From positions 42,468,967 to 42,532,966 of the forward strand of contig CM055909.1 in assembly GCA_029582155.1 (NCBI GenBank): a stretch of 64,000 nucleotides of DNA, read 5' to 3'. Shown piece by piece: positions 1 through 11,546 of the stretch (its first letter is position 1; the number at the start of each line of letters is the position of its first letter). This DNA is from Panopea generosa (lineage: Eukaryota; Mollusca; Bivalvia; Adapedonta; Hiatellidae). The position numbers and the translations under genes are program-made. The notes under the pieces are model-generated. The model did no database searches, was not told the DNA's origin, and saw only the letters and a list, made by a program, of their open reading frames with translations.

Positions 1-687
1 TTGTTTACCTAAAAATAATGTGTGATAAATGAGTGTGATTCGCTTGTTAGAAATAAAGTATATTTCATGAAATAGTGTTCAACGTCTTTTTTGTTGCCAC
101 AGCCCGTACTTCTAGACTTTGCAGTGCAAGCCGATTTGTAAATGTATCAAAAGCTAAATTACTACTCAGCACGGTTAAACATGTTTACTCTGTTTATAAA
201 CGCAAACGGTGACCTAACGAACGAAAAGTGCGCGGAATTCGGTCAACTCGGCGTTGTTCCTGCACTTTCCATTTAGTCACGTGATTAAACACACACAAGC
301 AAACAACTCGCGGAGGTGTTTAATCTGTTAGCAAACGTTCAGTTTACTTCTGTTATCAAACGTTTCCAAACAAATTAAACGTTTAAGCGATCTGAACGCA
401 GCCCTGTTTCACATGAGTGCGTGTATTAAATTAAAACTTTCTGTTTCGGGTAAGATAATACTTGGGGTCTGGGTGTACGTTTTTGGGAACTAAAATACAA
501 TAAAAAACATTACTGTTCCAGAAGAGTATTTCAATCAGAAAAAAACGAAGGAAAATATGAATTTGCATAGAATTGTGTTCGCTTACTTTGGACTACATTG
601 TATATATTTGTGTTATTTGCATAGTATAATTTAGGTCTACTGGCTAAGATAGTACATTTAGCATCTAAGAGGACAGAATCCCTTATA
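1..687. other. Intergenic, nothing recognised
   Basis: AT-rich sequence without a long open frame or recognisable exon. I see no RNA gene or clear repeat here. Confidence 0.5.
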
Positions 688-870
688 TACAGTCAAACCT
701 GTCTTAAGCAACTAGTCAAGGGAAGGAGCAAAAGTGGCCTTTTAAGACAGGCTGTTGCTTAAAACAGGTTAATTTACTATGGAAGCATAGAAATGGGAGT
801 TAGAAAAATATGGTTGCTTAAGACAGGTGGCTGCTTAATAGAGGTGACCACTTACACAGGTTTGACTGTA
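688..870. mobile_element. Short MITE with perfect 15-bp terminal inverted repeats
   Basis: The element begins tacagtcaaacctgt and ends acaggtttgactgta, an exact 15-bp inverted repeat at its two edges. It is 183 bp long and has no coding capacity. Interior segments (cttaagacaggtggctgctt and relatives) repeat the end motif in both orientations, so the whole could fold into a long hairpin. TA-rich flanks would fit a TA target duplication, as used by Tc1/mariner-like elements, but I cannot assign the superfamily. Confidence 0.75.
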
Positions 871-1472
871 TTTACGAAATAACTCTGGAACTGCGAATGT
901 CTCTCAAAGTTAACTAATCGTTTTAAAACATTCGTTTGATTTCACCCACCCAAGAAACAAGCTTTCAGTCCAATATATTTTATCCATAGACATGTGATTT
1001 TATTGAAACTTGGCAGAGAGATGTTTCGATTTTAAAGCTGTAGTTGTAGTTTTAACAGTACATCTCTTCCTTAAAATGAAAAATATCACTTTCAAATTTT
1101 CAGATAGATAAGTTTTGCTTCCCTTCCTATATGATTGTGAACTGACTTTGCAAAGTTTGTCTTAAGGTCCACCATTGTCGCTTACATAAATAGCTAGTAT
1201 CAAACAGCGTAAATATGTATGTGTCCATTGTATGTTCATATTGATACACTAACTGGTTATGAAATATAAACACAAAAATAAACAGACATAACAAAAAAAT
1301 AACGATTAAAAACTACATTTCATGATGAAAGTTGACAGGTAGGTTTCTCCTGTGTCTATATAACAAGCGAAAACTGCCAAGAAAATGACCTTCGGCAACC
1401 GCGTAGAAGGCTTTTTTGTCCAGGGTTTCCCTTCATGTAGTATGTTATAAATACTTTGGAGTTCAATTATTG
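871..1472. other. Intergenic, nothing recognised
   Basis: No exon-like or repeat-like structure recognised. The short open frames here are low-complexity or have no recognisable content. Confidence 0.4.
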
Positions 1473-1548
1473 TTATTATTTTATTATTATTATTATCATT
1501 ATCATTATTGTTATTATCATCATCATCATCATCATCATTATTATTACT
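1473..1548. repeat. Trinucleotide (TTA/TCA)n microsatellite
   Basis: Imperfect run of TTA, TTG and TCA triplets. Read on the minus strand it gives poly-Asp/Asn open frames, which are spurious. Confidence 0.9.
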
Positions 1549-1731
1549 TTCCTGTTGTACTTTATTCTTCTTGTACAACAAAGTATAATCAGTAGTAGGT
1601 TTGTCGGATAATTGTAAATGCTCCCAACGAAATGAAATGGAATGGGGTTCAACGACATTTACAATACATGGCAGGTTTTAAATGGTAACTCAAGCTTTAT
1701 TGTTGAAGGAAAACCTCCGAATGAATCTGAG

Positions 1732-1969
1732 TAGAGCCCATGGCCGCGAAGGACGTGGGTGCAATCCCCGACCGGGTCATACCAAAGACTTGAAAATCGT
1801 ACTGGAAGCTTCATTACTTGGCGCTCAGTATTTAGAGGATACTTCTAGGTCGGTCCTGTGTCAGTCATAATGATAATGGGACTGGATGGGCAACAAACCA
1901 TGTATCTGTGACAATTTATTTCAGTGTGGACACCGCTGCGATAAGACTGAAACTTCGCTGACAGCGACG

Positions 1970-2018
<49 letters not shown>
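1732..2018 (+). mobile_element. tRNA-derived SINE with (CAA)n tail
   Basis: A B-box-like stretch (gggtgcaatcccc) lies near the 5' end. It is followed by a body containing cttggcgctcagtatttaga and a tail of about 15 CAA units (1974-2018). The body matches the reverse complement of 59822-60005, which shows the same order of blocks, so two copies of one family lie in this window. Bivalve genomes are rich in such SINEs; I do not assign the superfamily. Confidence 0.7.
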
Positions 2019-2529
2019 TTGACCTGAAAAATGATAGGCTTCGCAAGCAGAGGATCGCATGAAAGTTTAATTAATATTGTAAATACTTGCATTTTATTGC
2101 CAACTTGTATTCTGGCAGGATGTTTATCGACGTTTGTTTACTATTGTAGACTGCTACTCTGTATGAATAATAAACGATGTTTATCTTTTATTACACCAGG
2201 GGAGGTATTTTATTAAAACATTGCATGTATGACAATGTTACAGAGTTAATAAACAAACTCGATAATAAATTATTGGTTTTCAGTCTCCCTATCTATTCTA
2301 TGAAATAACTTTTCATTTATTCACAGCTTTTAAAAATAAGAAAGAAAATATAATTACAAATAAGACAACAGTTTGAAACAGAGAAATGCTCGGGCATTTC
2401 TGTATAAGTCGATTAAACATTTAACATTCTTTTAACACATGTTTTCCAATGCTGTAAACGTTCATAGTGTTTTTGTTTTTTTAAACTTCGTAATTTTTTT
2501 AAAGTTCGATTACGAAGTCAGCGCAGCCA
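2019..2529. other. Intergenic, nothing recognised
   Basis: AT-rich sequence with homopolymer runs and no supported feature. Confidence 0.4.
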
Positions 2530-2705
2530 TCCGGTCGGACCGAGAATCGAACCCGCAGACTCAGTCCAACGCGGCAGTCATCTAAAGAGTGGCGTGTGTG
2601 GTCCAGTGGTAGAGCATCGGACGCGTGGGTTCGATCCTCCATCACGCGGGCTTTGTGTTGTGTTCTTGAGCAAGACACTTTATCCGCATGTGCTTAGTTC
2701 TGGTT
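2530..2705. mobile_element. Two tRNA-like segments head to head, SINE remnants
   Basis: At about 2535-2590 the minus strand reads like the anticodon and T-arm part of a tRNA (gggttcgattctcgg). At 2595-2645 the plus strand has an A-box-like tggtccagtggtagagca and a B-box-like gggttcgatcctcc, but the anticodon arm is missing. The segment after it contains cttgagcaagacacttta, a block resembling the central domain of some SINEs. Neither half is a complete tRNA, so both are read as SINE heads. Confidence 0.5.
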
Positions 2706-3774
2706 CTATCCAGAAATGCTGCGAGCCTGATTTGTCTAAGTTTCAAAACTCCTTTTTTCACAGTCGAAGTAAAATAAACAAGATTAAAACACTCTATCCA
2801 CTGCACTACCTTCCCGCTTCACACAAACGTGATCAATATTTGTTTTTGCGAACAGACAGCAATTGTTTATTTATGACCGGAAAACGACTCAGTAATTAAC
2901 AAATAAAAACGCTATCAAACAAACGGTTAATTTTATATAACATGGTGACGTAATCTTTATAAACAGACAGCTAACAATGGAGCTTCAAATGCACGAGAGC
3001 AGACTCGTCGGATGACAACATACACCGGAAGTTGTGAAAATTGTGAAATAACGTGATTATTGCAAATAAATTACAGCTAGAGTCAATTAAACTGATACAA
3101 TGTATATATTTTGGCCTTTATTATAATTTTACATTTCTGAATCGATAATTAAGGGTCATTTGAACGTTTAAAGCCGCAACTGCCATATACAAGCCGCAAG
3201 ATGGCGTTATGACAGGTTTTGTATAATTCAGTACATGTTTCAAATCAGAGAAACCTTTTTCATAATTCTTATGGCTAAAAAGCCTCAAATTGGATATTTT
3301 TAACCTTTGAAAAAAAAAACACTACACCTAGCATATTGTCTTTAAGAGGAGTTTTGCATTTTAAATGTCTGATAGACGGTTTAAGTTTCAGGATGAATCT
3401 CCGCGAAGCAAGCACAACATATATATATAGTTTTACTTTATATCTCAAGGGCATCGACTGCAAGTTACAGTACAGTTACTGAACAATATCAATAGTTTGT
3501 CAAATACACCAGAGCGTTAAAATAAGCCCCGCTTGTCAATTAAAACTCGTACAATTATAATGATAAAAATCTAAATACTTAATCTACAACAATGAAATAG
3601 ACTTCAATTGTAATTTTAACGCATCACTTTGTATGCAATTTCCGGTGTACATTGTCATCCCAGGTGAGAATGGTCAATTCAAACAAACTTTCTGTACGTA
3701 TTGAAAGAGTTACACGCACGAAGGAAGAGTTTATTTTGTATATAGGGTTAATATTAATATTTCATCAGTTAATC
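2706..3774. other. Intergenic, nothing recognised
   Basis: No coherent coding frame, RNA gene or repeat family recognised across this kilobase. Confidence 0.4.
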
Positions 3775-5950
3775 TTTATTACTGTTTGACAATCTACTAA
3801 TGTTTGACATGAGTTATGTAATAATATTCATTATAGTTTATCATGAGTAATGTTATATCTAGTAATGTTTGTCATGAGAAATGTAATAATATTCATTTCT
3901 GTTTGTCATGAGTAATGTAATATCTAGCAATGTTTAACATGAGTTAAGTAATAATATTCATTATTGTTTGCCACGAGTAATGTAATATCTAGTAATGTTT
4001 GACATGAGTAATGTAATTATATTCATTACTGTTTGTCCAGAGCAACGTTATCATCGTAAGTGTATGTCCAGAGAAATTTATTCATGGGTACTGTATATTC
4101 AGAGAATTGAAAACACCATTACTGTATATCCAGATAAATATAACCATCGTAACTGTTTATCCAGAGAAATGTAATCATCGTTACTGTATAGTCAGAGCAA
4201 TGTAACCATCGTTACTGTATAACAAGAGCAATGTAATCATCTTTACTGTATATTCAGAGCAATGTAACCATTGTTACTGTATATTTAGAGCAATGTAAGC
4301 ATCGTTACTGTATATTCAGAGCAATGTTCTCACTGTAACTGTATATTCAGAGTAATGTAATCATCGTTACTGTATATTCAGAGAAATGTTATCATCCTTA
4401 CTGTATATCCAGAGCACCGAACCATCGTTACTGTATATCAAGAGAAATGTAATCATCGCTACTGTATATCCAGAGCACCGAACCATCGTTACTGTATATC
4501 TAGAGCAATGTAACCATCGTTACTGTATATCCATAGAATCGTGACCATCTTTAATGTATATTCAGAGCAATGTAATCATCGTCACTGTATATTCAGAGAA
4601 ATGCTATCATCCTTACTGTATATCCGAGCACCGAACCATCGTTACTGTATATCCAGAGAAATATAACCATCTCTACTGTATATCAAGAGAAATGTAACCA
4701 TCTTTACTGTATATTCAGTGCAATGTAATCATCGTTACTGTATATCCAGAGCAATGTAATCATCGCTACTGTATATCTAGAGCAATGTAACCATCGTTAC
4801 TGTATATCCAGAGACACGTGACCATCTTTAATGTATATTCAGAGCAATGTGATTATCGTTATTGTATATCTAGAGCAATGTGATCATCGTTACTGTATGT
4901 CCAGAGCAATGTGATCATCGTTACTGTATGTCCAGAGCAATGTAATCATCGTTACTGTATGTCCAGAGCAAGGTAATCGTCGTTACTGTATATTTAGAGA
5001 AATGAAAACATCATTACTGTATATACAGATCAATTTAAGCATCGCTACTGTATGTCCAGAGATATGTAATCATAGTTTATATACATGTCCAGAGCAATGT
5101 AAGCATCGTCACTGTACATGTATATCCAGAGAAATGTAATCATTGTTACTGTATATCCAGAGCAATATAATCATCGTTACTGTATATCCAGAGCAATGTA
5201 ATAATCGTTACTGTATATCCAGAGCAATGTAATAATCGTTACTGTATATCCAGAGCAATATAATCATCATTTCTGTATATCCAGAGCAATATAATCATCG
5301 TTACTGTATTTCCAGAGCAATATAATAATCGTTACTGTATATCCAGATAAATATAATCATCGAAACTGTATATAAAGAGAAATGTAACCATCGTTACTGT
5401 ATATCCAGAAAAATGAAACAATCGCTACAGTATATCCAGAGCAATGTAATCATCACAACCTTTATATTCAACGCAATGTAATCATCGTAACTGTATATCC
5501 AGAGAAATGTAATCATCATTACTGTATATCAAGAGCAATGTAATCTACATTACTGTATAGTTATAGCAATGTAAACATCGTTACTGTATATCCAGAGCAA
5601 TGTAATTATCGTTACTGTATATCCAGAGCAATGTAATCATCGTTACTGTATACCCAGAACAATGTAATTATCGTTACTGTATATCCAGAGAAATGTAACC
5701 ATCGTTACTGTATATCCAGAGCAATGTAATCATCATTACTGTATATCTAGAGCAATGTAACCATCGTTACTGTATATCCAGCCAGAGCAATGTAATCATC
5801 GTTACTGTATACCCAGAGCAATGTAATCATCATAACTGTATATCTAGAGCAATTTAACCATCGTTACTGTATATCCAGAGCAATGTAATCATCGCTACTG
5901 TATATCCGGAGTAATGTAATCATCGTTACTCTGTATCAAAAGAAATGTAA
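3775..5950 (+). repeat. Long 31-bp minisatellite array
   Basis: Tandem units of the form tgtaatcatcgttactgtat followed by atccagagcaa (31 bp), roughly 65-70 copies with substitutions and small indels. The left edge (3775-4020) uses an older variant built on gtttgacatgagtaatgtaa in a dimer pattern of about 65 bp. Units become homogeneous toward the centre, as expected where unequal exchange is most active there. There are no unique spacers between units. Confidence 0.92.
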
Positions 5951-6590
5951 TGAAAAAAGCACTTCATATAAACACATCTACATACTATAATGGTTAATGT
6001 ACATAATATAATAAAGAATGTACATCAAATAATGACAAATCTACATCATATAATGACATGTTTACACAATATAATGGTTAATGTACATCATATAATGACA
6101 AATCTACATAATATAAAGACAAAACTCCATAACATAATAAATATTCACAGCATATAATGATTAAAGCACATAATATAATGAAAAACACAATCATATAATG
6201 ACACATCTACATAATATAATGATTAATGTACATAATATAACAAAAAATGTACATTATATAATGATACATGTACATAATATAATGACAAATCTACAGCATA
6301 CAATGACACATCTACATAATATAATGATTAATGTACATAATATAACAAAAAATGTACATTATATAATGATACATGTACATAATATAATGACAAATCTACA
6401 GCATACAATTACAAATCTACATAATATAATGAAGAATGAACATCATATAATGATAAGTCTACCTAATATAATGACAAATCTACACAATATAAAAGTAAAT
6501 CTATATCGTATAATAAAGAATGCATAGCATATAAAGATAAGTCTACATAATATAATGAAGAAGCACATAATATAAGGGGAGAGTATATCT
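5951..6590 (+). repeat. 21-bp minisatellite with a 105-bp higher-order unit
   Basis: Units resemble acataatataatgacaaatct. Because 21 is a multiple of three, one frame stays open from 6198 to 6527 and reads as heptapeptides such as HNIMTNL. Positions 6198-6302 and 6303-6407 are a near-perfect duplication of a five-unit block (105 bp). The array directly abuts the 31-bp array. Confidence 0.88.
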
Positions 6591-6974
6591 ACGATTAAAT
6601 AAAATCTACATATAGAAGTATTTCTAAAGCAGTAATGTATCCGCTTGCAAAAGTACACAATAATTGGCCGGTTGGTTCATTTTAACGACAGAGCAATGAA
6701 AACCCGAAGTTTCTTTAAAAAAAATAGTCATCAAATGCTCTAAAATACGTATATATGTTATATACAATAAAAGTCACTTTTTAACACCACTTGCGTCTTT
6801 TTGCAATTTATGCTGTGTCAGCATTTGCTATACTCGTGTGCAGCAACAAATCACAGCCTGACCCTATAAACCATTTTAAAAAAAGTTCGAAGCACAAGAA
6901 TCGTGATGCCGTCATAAAAAGGGACGCAACTGTGTAATGTAAGCTTATTCTGTGGTTGCAGAGTAGTTGTCACG
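6591..6974. other. Intergenic, nothing recognised
   Basis: No supported feature other than a possible splice acceptor (attctgtggttgcag) at about 6947-6961, just before the candidate exon that follows. Confidence 0.35.
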
Positions 6975-7044
6975 ATGTTACGTCATCGGGCATTACTGCT
7001 GTACTGCACTGCCTGTGTTTTTGGATCTATAAATGGAAATGGAG
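6975..7044 (+). CDS. Candidate first coding exon with signal peptide
   Basis: Starts at an ATG and encodes about 23 residues that resemble a secretion signal: basic MLRHR, hydrophobic ALLLYCTACVFG, then small and polar SINGNG. It ends at a possible donor (gag then gtaata) in phase 1, the same phase as the intron of the array genes downstream. An acceptor-like tract lies just upstream. No continuing exon is recognised nearby, so this could be the 5' end of another secreted-protein gene, a relic, or chance. No family is recognised. Confidence 0.22.
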
Positions 7045-8960
7045 GTAATAGTTATTCCTTTATTTGTCTCCATATGTATTACTATTTTAATACTGATAGA
7101 GACAACATTATAGGCAGTACTTATCTAAATGCTCATTTTTATTTGAATGACATAAGGCCATTATAAATTAATTGCTAGATTATCATCCATTTTTTCTTAA
7201 AAAGGAGGAAGACGGGAGGATTTTATTTTTTTATTTTTTTATTTTTATGTTTAAAGTTTTGATGTTTTTTTTAATATATTTTTTAATGAAAATAAAAAGG
7301 ATCGGGGCGGCATGAAAATTAGGGAGCGGGCGGGGATGATAATCTAGCAATTCATTTATTATGGCCTTATTTATTTATTTTGAACAGTATGTAAGCATTC
7401 CCTATTTCGATTGTAAATTTAGAAAAAAAAAGTTGACGCTTGGAAATTGGGTTATGAATACTAGTACATTATTTCGAAAGTCTACTTTCACTTTGTCAAC
7501 AGTACACACCGAACATAAAACAACTCTCTTATATGCTATATGACCTCTTCATTTCTCATCCTATTCTGGTATTGTAGACGTTGACAGACAATAAAATGTA
7601 AGTTTTTACTTCTTTTTCATGACAAGCATGGAAACTATTTATATATCATAGAATAACAAACGAAACTCAATGGTGGACTTACTAGTTCCAGAACTTGGGG
7701 GTGGGGGTGGTGGTGGTTGGGGTAGGGTTGTTTATTTACTTTTTAAGTCCAAAAGGAAAAGGTTTGATACTTGTTTCTAGAGGTAAAATGTTTGCTGAGT
7801 CTGAAAATTCATTTCTTACTAAAGGCTGTTGGTGCGTTTGTTCACAAATCCCAGATGGCCACCAAAATGGCCGCCATATATTGAAATTCATGTATTAAAA
7901 TGTATTTTGATACAAGACTCTACAAAGTGTTACAATTTAGATTTATTGTATTTTTGTTTGTTGTATGACATATTTTTGTTAAAATAAGTAAAAATATGGT
8001 TTATTCGTGTACTACAAGTCTAAATAATGGACAAAATGGCCTCCAAAATACGAATTTAAATGATTTTTTGTGTGCAAATATTCACATTTTGTTGAATGCT
8101 TTTGCTTTATTTTTATTTCTGAATGGTTCTGGAAATACTGAACATGTAAAAGGACCATACTTTGCTACTTCTACTTAATACAAACCGGAAAATCTGTATC
8201 TTCCACACCATGCTTCTTTCAATCTAAAATGATGAATATCAATATGTGGCGGCCATTTTTGCGACCACTATGGATTTGTGACCAAGCGTATTTTTTTAGT
8301 GGAGTCATGCCAATATTTCTGCGACTGATTGCTTGACTCCAATAATGGAGTCGTTCCAATATTACTGCAAATGATTGCTTACCAAATGACAAGCGTATGG
8401 TAATAAGTGGTGCAATTTACAAAATACGCCATTGTTCTTTTTTGCAAAAAATACGAGTTGTATATGGTCACTTGATAGGACTGATGTTTCGTTTCTATAC
8501 ACAGACGGCGTCTGTCTTTGTTATGTGATTGTTCAGGAAAGTTATGTGCAAAAATGTTACCAGAAGCGAGCACTTCACCCTCCCCCTCCCCTACCCCCTC
8601 TCACGACCCCCATACCCGAATTTAACATCGCTCTTTGTATGTAGTTCGGATCCAGCTCTCCCGCGTGGATCCGTTAAATAGCAATGTTGGTAAAGCCCCA
8701 TTTGAGCACTTTGATTAGTCAGTAGCTTCAACTGAAAGTTGGATGACGTCACAGTTTAGTAAGCGTTCAATTGCTATGAATTGTGGGACAGGCATAGAAT
8801 TCCCTGCTTATTCGGGAGATATCAGGTTCTGGGATAGACTACACCACTCTATGAACAGCATTATGCGGGTTCGCAACCGTGAGAATGATAGTACATGTAC
8901 ATATCGCTCACGAAACTAACAATACAATGCCCTTTATTTACGCATTTCACATACATCCAT
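7045..8960. other. Intergenic, nothing recognised
   Basis: Contains A/T homopolymers (about 7220-7300), a GT/GGT-rich tract (7695-7735), a C-rich pyrimidine tract (8577-8610) and several aaatggccgccat-like words between 7855 and 8265. No gene is supported. Confidence 0.4.
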
Positions 8961-9068
8961 GAACTCATCAGGGATAAAAAATATTACAGTACCATAGTCC
9001 CCATACCTTGCTAATAATAAACATACAATAACAAACTCCCACATAACTTGCATTGTGAACATTGCCAC
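8961..9068 (+). promoter_or_regulatory. Decayed upstream block of the array genes
   Basis: The segment with ataccttgctaataataaac and cacataacttgcattg matches the last ~120 bp before the start codon of the live copies (for example 18621-18730). It shows that the exon relic at 9069 was copied together with its 5' flank. Confidence 0.55.
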
Positions 9069-9270
9069 TGGGAAGTTCGTTTGTTGCTGTAGTGTGTGTT
9101 TATATAAACAGTGGGAAACAAAGTTGAGCCACACAATCAGTCTAGGTTTGATTATGATGACCAAGTGCTCCAGAAGCTTGTCGCCTTGCAACAACAGCAG
9201 ACAGAGTTAAGAGAGACGATTATCACTCACCAAAATGATATTATGGAGCAAATAAGGTTACGCACTCAAG
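9069..9270 (+). pseudogene. Decayed exon 1 of the secreted coiled-coil family
   Basis: Aligns by eye to exon 1 of the live copies from gggaagttcgtttgttgctg through the conserved aggtttgattatgat block and the Gln-rich coil (caacaacagcagacagag), up to a donor after actcaag at 9270. The start codon is gone: the live copies have gccatcatggg and this one has gccactggg. The signal-peptide part is scrambled and the coil end has diverged (attatggagcaaataaggtt). No exon 2 start follows before 10191. This is the leftmost trace of the family in the window. Confidence 0.85.
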
Positions 9271-10004
9271 GTGAATATATATATTCTTAATATCTTTAAT
9301 TTTCAAGGTGAAAATATATATATTCTTAATATCTGTAATTCTTTAACAATTAACAAATGGTTAATTATCATGACATTAAATTAGATACACAGCACGTTTT
9401 GCATTATATTCAAAACAATTATTACATCATACATCCACGTTAGTAATGTTTGTCCGTGTATGATCAAATATTAATTACAATAGTGGCATAAAATACAATG
9501 TGTTGAACACGGCGTTAAATGATAACACGCCAAGCGCTGCGCATATTAAACATATTTTGATTAAAACCTGGCCGAAAAATCTTACAACTTTGTAAAACTC
9601 TTTAAATATACAATTATAGGTAGTAATGTGATCCTGTAACAATTTCTGTTGAATAGACATTAAAACTGTTTGTTTTTTAAAAATGAATATAACAATATGC
9701 CTGTTTTATAAATGTAATTTGAATCTTAAATATTTTGAGGATTTGAGTCTTAGTCTAAATTCCAGACTCAAAATATTGATAAATTTAGGTCCAGGTCTCA
9801 TATAATACTTTTTATGTGATCGCAGTTGCGTAGTATTATATACACATCGACTCATATTTTTGATGTGACTTGATGGAGAAGAGCGAGGTTAGATGTACTT
9901 ACTTAGGTTTAAGCTCCACATTAGCCTAGTTTCTACCATAAACTGTTCAAACATGTGAAAACCTATCGTGTCTTCGTGTTCTGTATGTATGTATTATTGG
10001 TGTC
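9271..10004. other. Probable relic intron, nothing else recognised
   Basis: Lies between the decayed exon 1 and a truncated exon 2, so it is probably a worn intron. No clear repeat or gene inside it. Confidence 0.35.
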
Positions 10005-10190
10005 ATACTGAACGAAACAGCTAACCCGCCATTAATGTATTTCCAATAGCTTCGTCAAACTATTGAGTAACGTTTTTAAAATGTGTATTCGACATTAACA
10101 GACAATTATGTATTCATTTTACATAGCCTAAATGTTATTTCTTATTCAAGTCCAAATATCAAGGAAATTGCTTTGATACTTTTTGAGAAC
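10005..10190 (-). mobile_element. Truncated MITE of the GAACAGCTAAC family
   Basis: Starts with cgaaacagctaacccgcc and runs as the reverse complement of the complete copy at 17460-17704, including the caagtccaaatatcaagg block. It stops short of the other terminal repeat, directly against the broken exon-2 relic at 10191. Confidence 0.65.
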
Positions 10191-10388
10191 ATTGAAATAC
10201 AAAGGATACCTTATAGCAGGTCACAAGTCACAGCAAGCGACGGAATTCATCTGTTTGGATGACAATCGAGAAACAATAGCTAGAGGACATGGCACCTGCT
10301 TCACTTCGCAGAAGTAAGATGCGGCTCTCTGAAATGTCCGCCATATGTGAATGGGTGGGAACTGACATGCGCAGTATGCACAAAATAA
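10191..10388 (+). pseudogene. Orphan 3' part of exon 2 (relic)
   Basis: Corresponds to roughly residues 187-255 of the 255-residue protein, from gaaatacaaaggataccttatagc to the stop at 10386-10388. Recognisable peptides are GYL, AGHKS, ATEF, CLDD, RCGSLKCPPYVNG and ELTCAVCT. A deletion within ggacatggcacctgcttcac shifts the frame. The 5' two thirds of exon 2 is missing, and a MITE remnant abuts the break. The 3' flank (aatgtatttatagattatga) is shared with the relics at 24825 and 46677, so the three descend from one dead copy. Confidence 0.88.
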
Positions 10389-11546
10389 TGTATTTATAGA
10401 TTATGAGAATATGTTATGCGTGTGAGTGTGGACAGTTACCGGATTATGGTATTAAGATACTAACGTATTGCGCATTTCATTGGAAACAATCGTACACCGG
10501 ATTCTGACAGCAAGTTGGTAATGTACTACGCATGTCATGGAAGACAGGCCATTGAAGACAAGTTCATACTACAATTTAATTTTAGCGCCGCGCATATTTC
10601 AAGCATTGGATACAACCGCGAAAAGACATGCTCCTTAGATTAAATGCTTATCATTTACATTTGCTTATAAAATATAATAAACATATGGAGATTGGTCAGC
10701 TTATAGGCCACATTTTCTCTAATGTCTTATGGCTAATATTAATCTGAATACTAAATATATTTACCAATCCAATCATGTTTGTTGCATGGTACCGTTATAA
10801 GCATCGTCGGATCCTTTCCGTTACCCTCAATTTATCACCGGTTGGATATTACACTAGCTATGCGTCGTGTCTACCAAGCCATGATACAACCTTATACTTG
10901 GTTCCTTCCAATCGTGAAATATCGGGTATTTCCGCCGTATAATTCAGTAGCATAAAGGTCGAGGTGATCAAATTGGGTTCCTTCACGATTTCATGAAGGT
11001 AACATAACCAATCGCAACGCTAGTTTCATGCAAACGCCGTATTGATAAGACGTTGTTAACGTTGGCTATATTTTGTTCTGTTCTGTTCAAATAAAACGAC
11101 ACAGAACTAGCGTAATTTCCCACGGGTGATCGATAGAGAGTACCGGAGCTGACACCCGTGGGTATCCGACAATGCGCCATGAGAAAAAACAACACATGAC
11201 TGTTTTTAATAAATCCATTAACCTCCATCAAAAAACGATTACAATATTTAGTATTTCTGTGACGTATCTAAAAATAAAGTGTCCTCTGTCGTATTTAAAA
11301 ATTTCTTCGTGATAAGAGACATATAAACACTAGTTACACGATGATTAAGTCACTGGTATACCATGCTCGTATATGAAATTGTTTTACAAAAGATAATCGA
11401 GATTTTGAGTCATCTATCTACACATTGATATGACAACAAAACTGTTTTGTTTAAAGACTGTTTTGTTCAAGATTATATTGTATTGTTTTGTGTTATTATG
11501 TGTTGTGAAGCGTTGTCTTGCTTTGCTGCTTTACTCTTCTTTGCAT
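10389..11546. other. Spacer upstream of the first 43-bp array
   Basis: Left part is the 3' flank of the exon-2 relic, also seen after 24951 and 46804 (aaactataataaatatatgg-like). A perfect 10-bp inverted repeat, cccacgggtg and cacccgtggg, lies at 11119-11162 with a 24-base loop. Positions 11280-11546 match the spacers before the other 43-bp arrays (gtgattaagtcactg, ctgttttgttcaagattat). No gene. Confidence 0.55.

Noticed and set aside
3775-5950. CRISPR-like regular array
   Set aside because: Units are contiguous and have no unique spacers; the setting is an animal genome.
6198-6527. 109-codon open frame of HNIMTNL-like heptapeptides
   Set aside because: Product of the 21-bp minisatellite (period a multiple of three); no exon signals.
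7855-8265. Several aaatggccgccat words resembling YY1 sites
   Set aside because: Only a few scattered words with no neighbouring exon; too weak to call regulatory sites.
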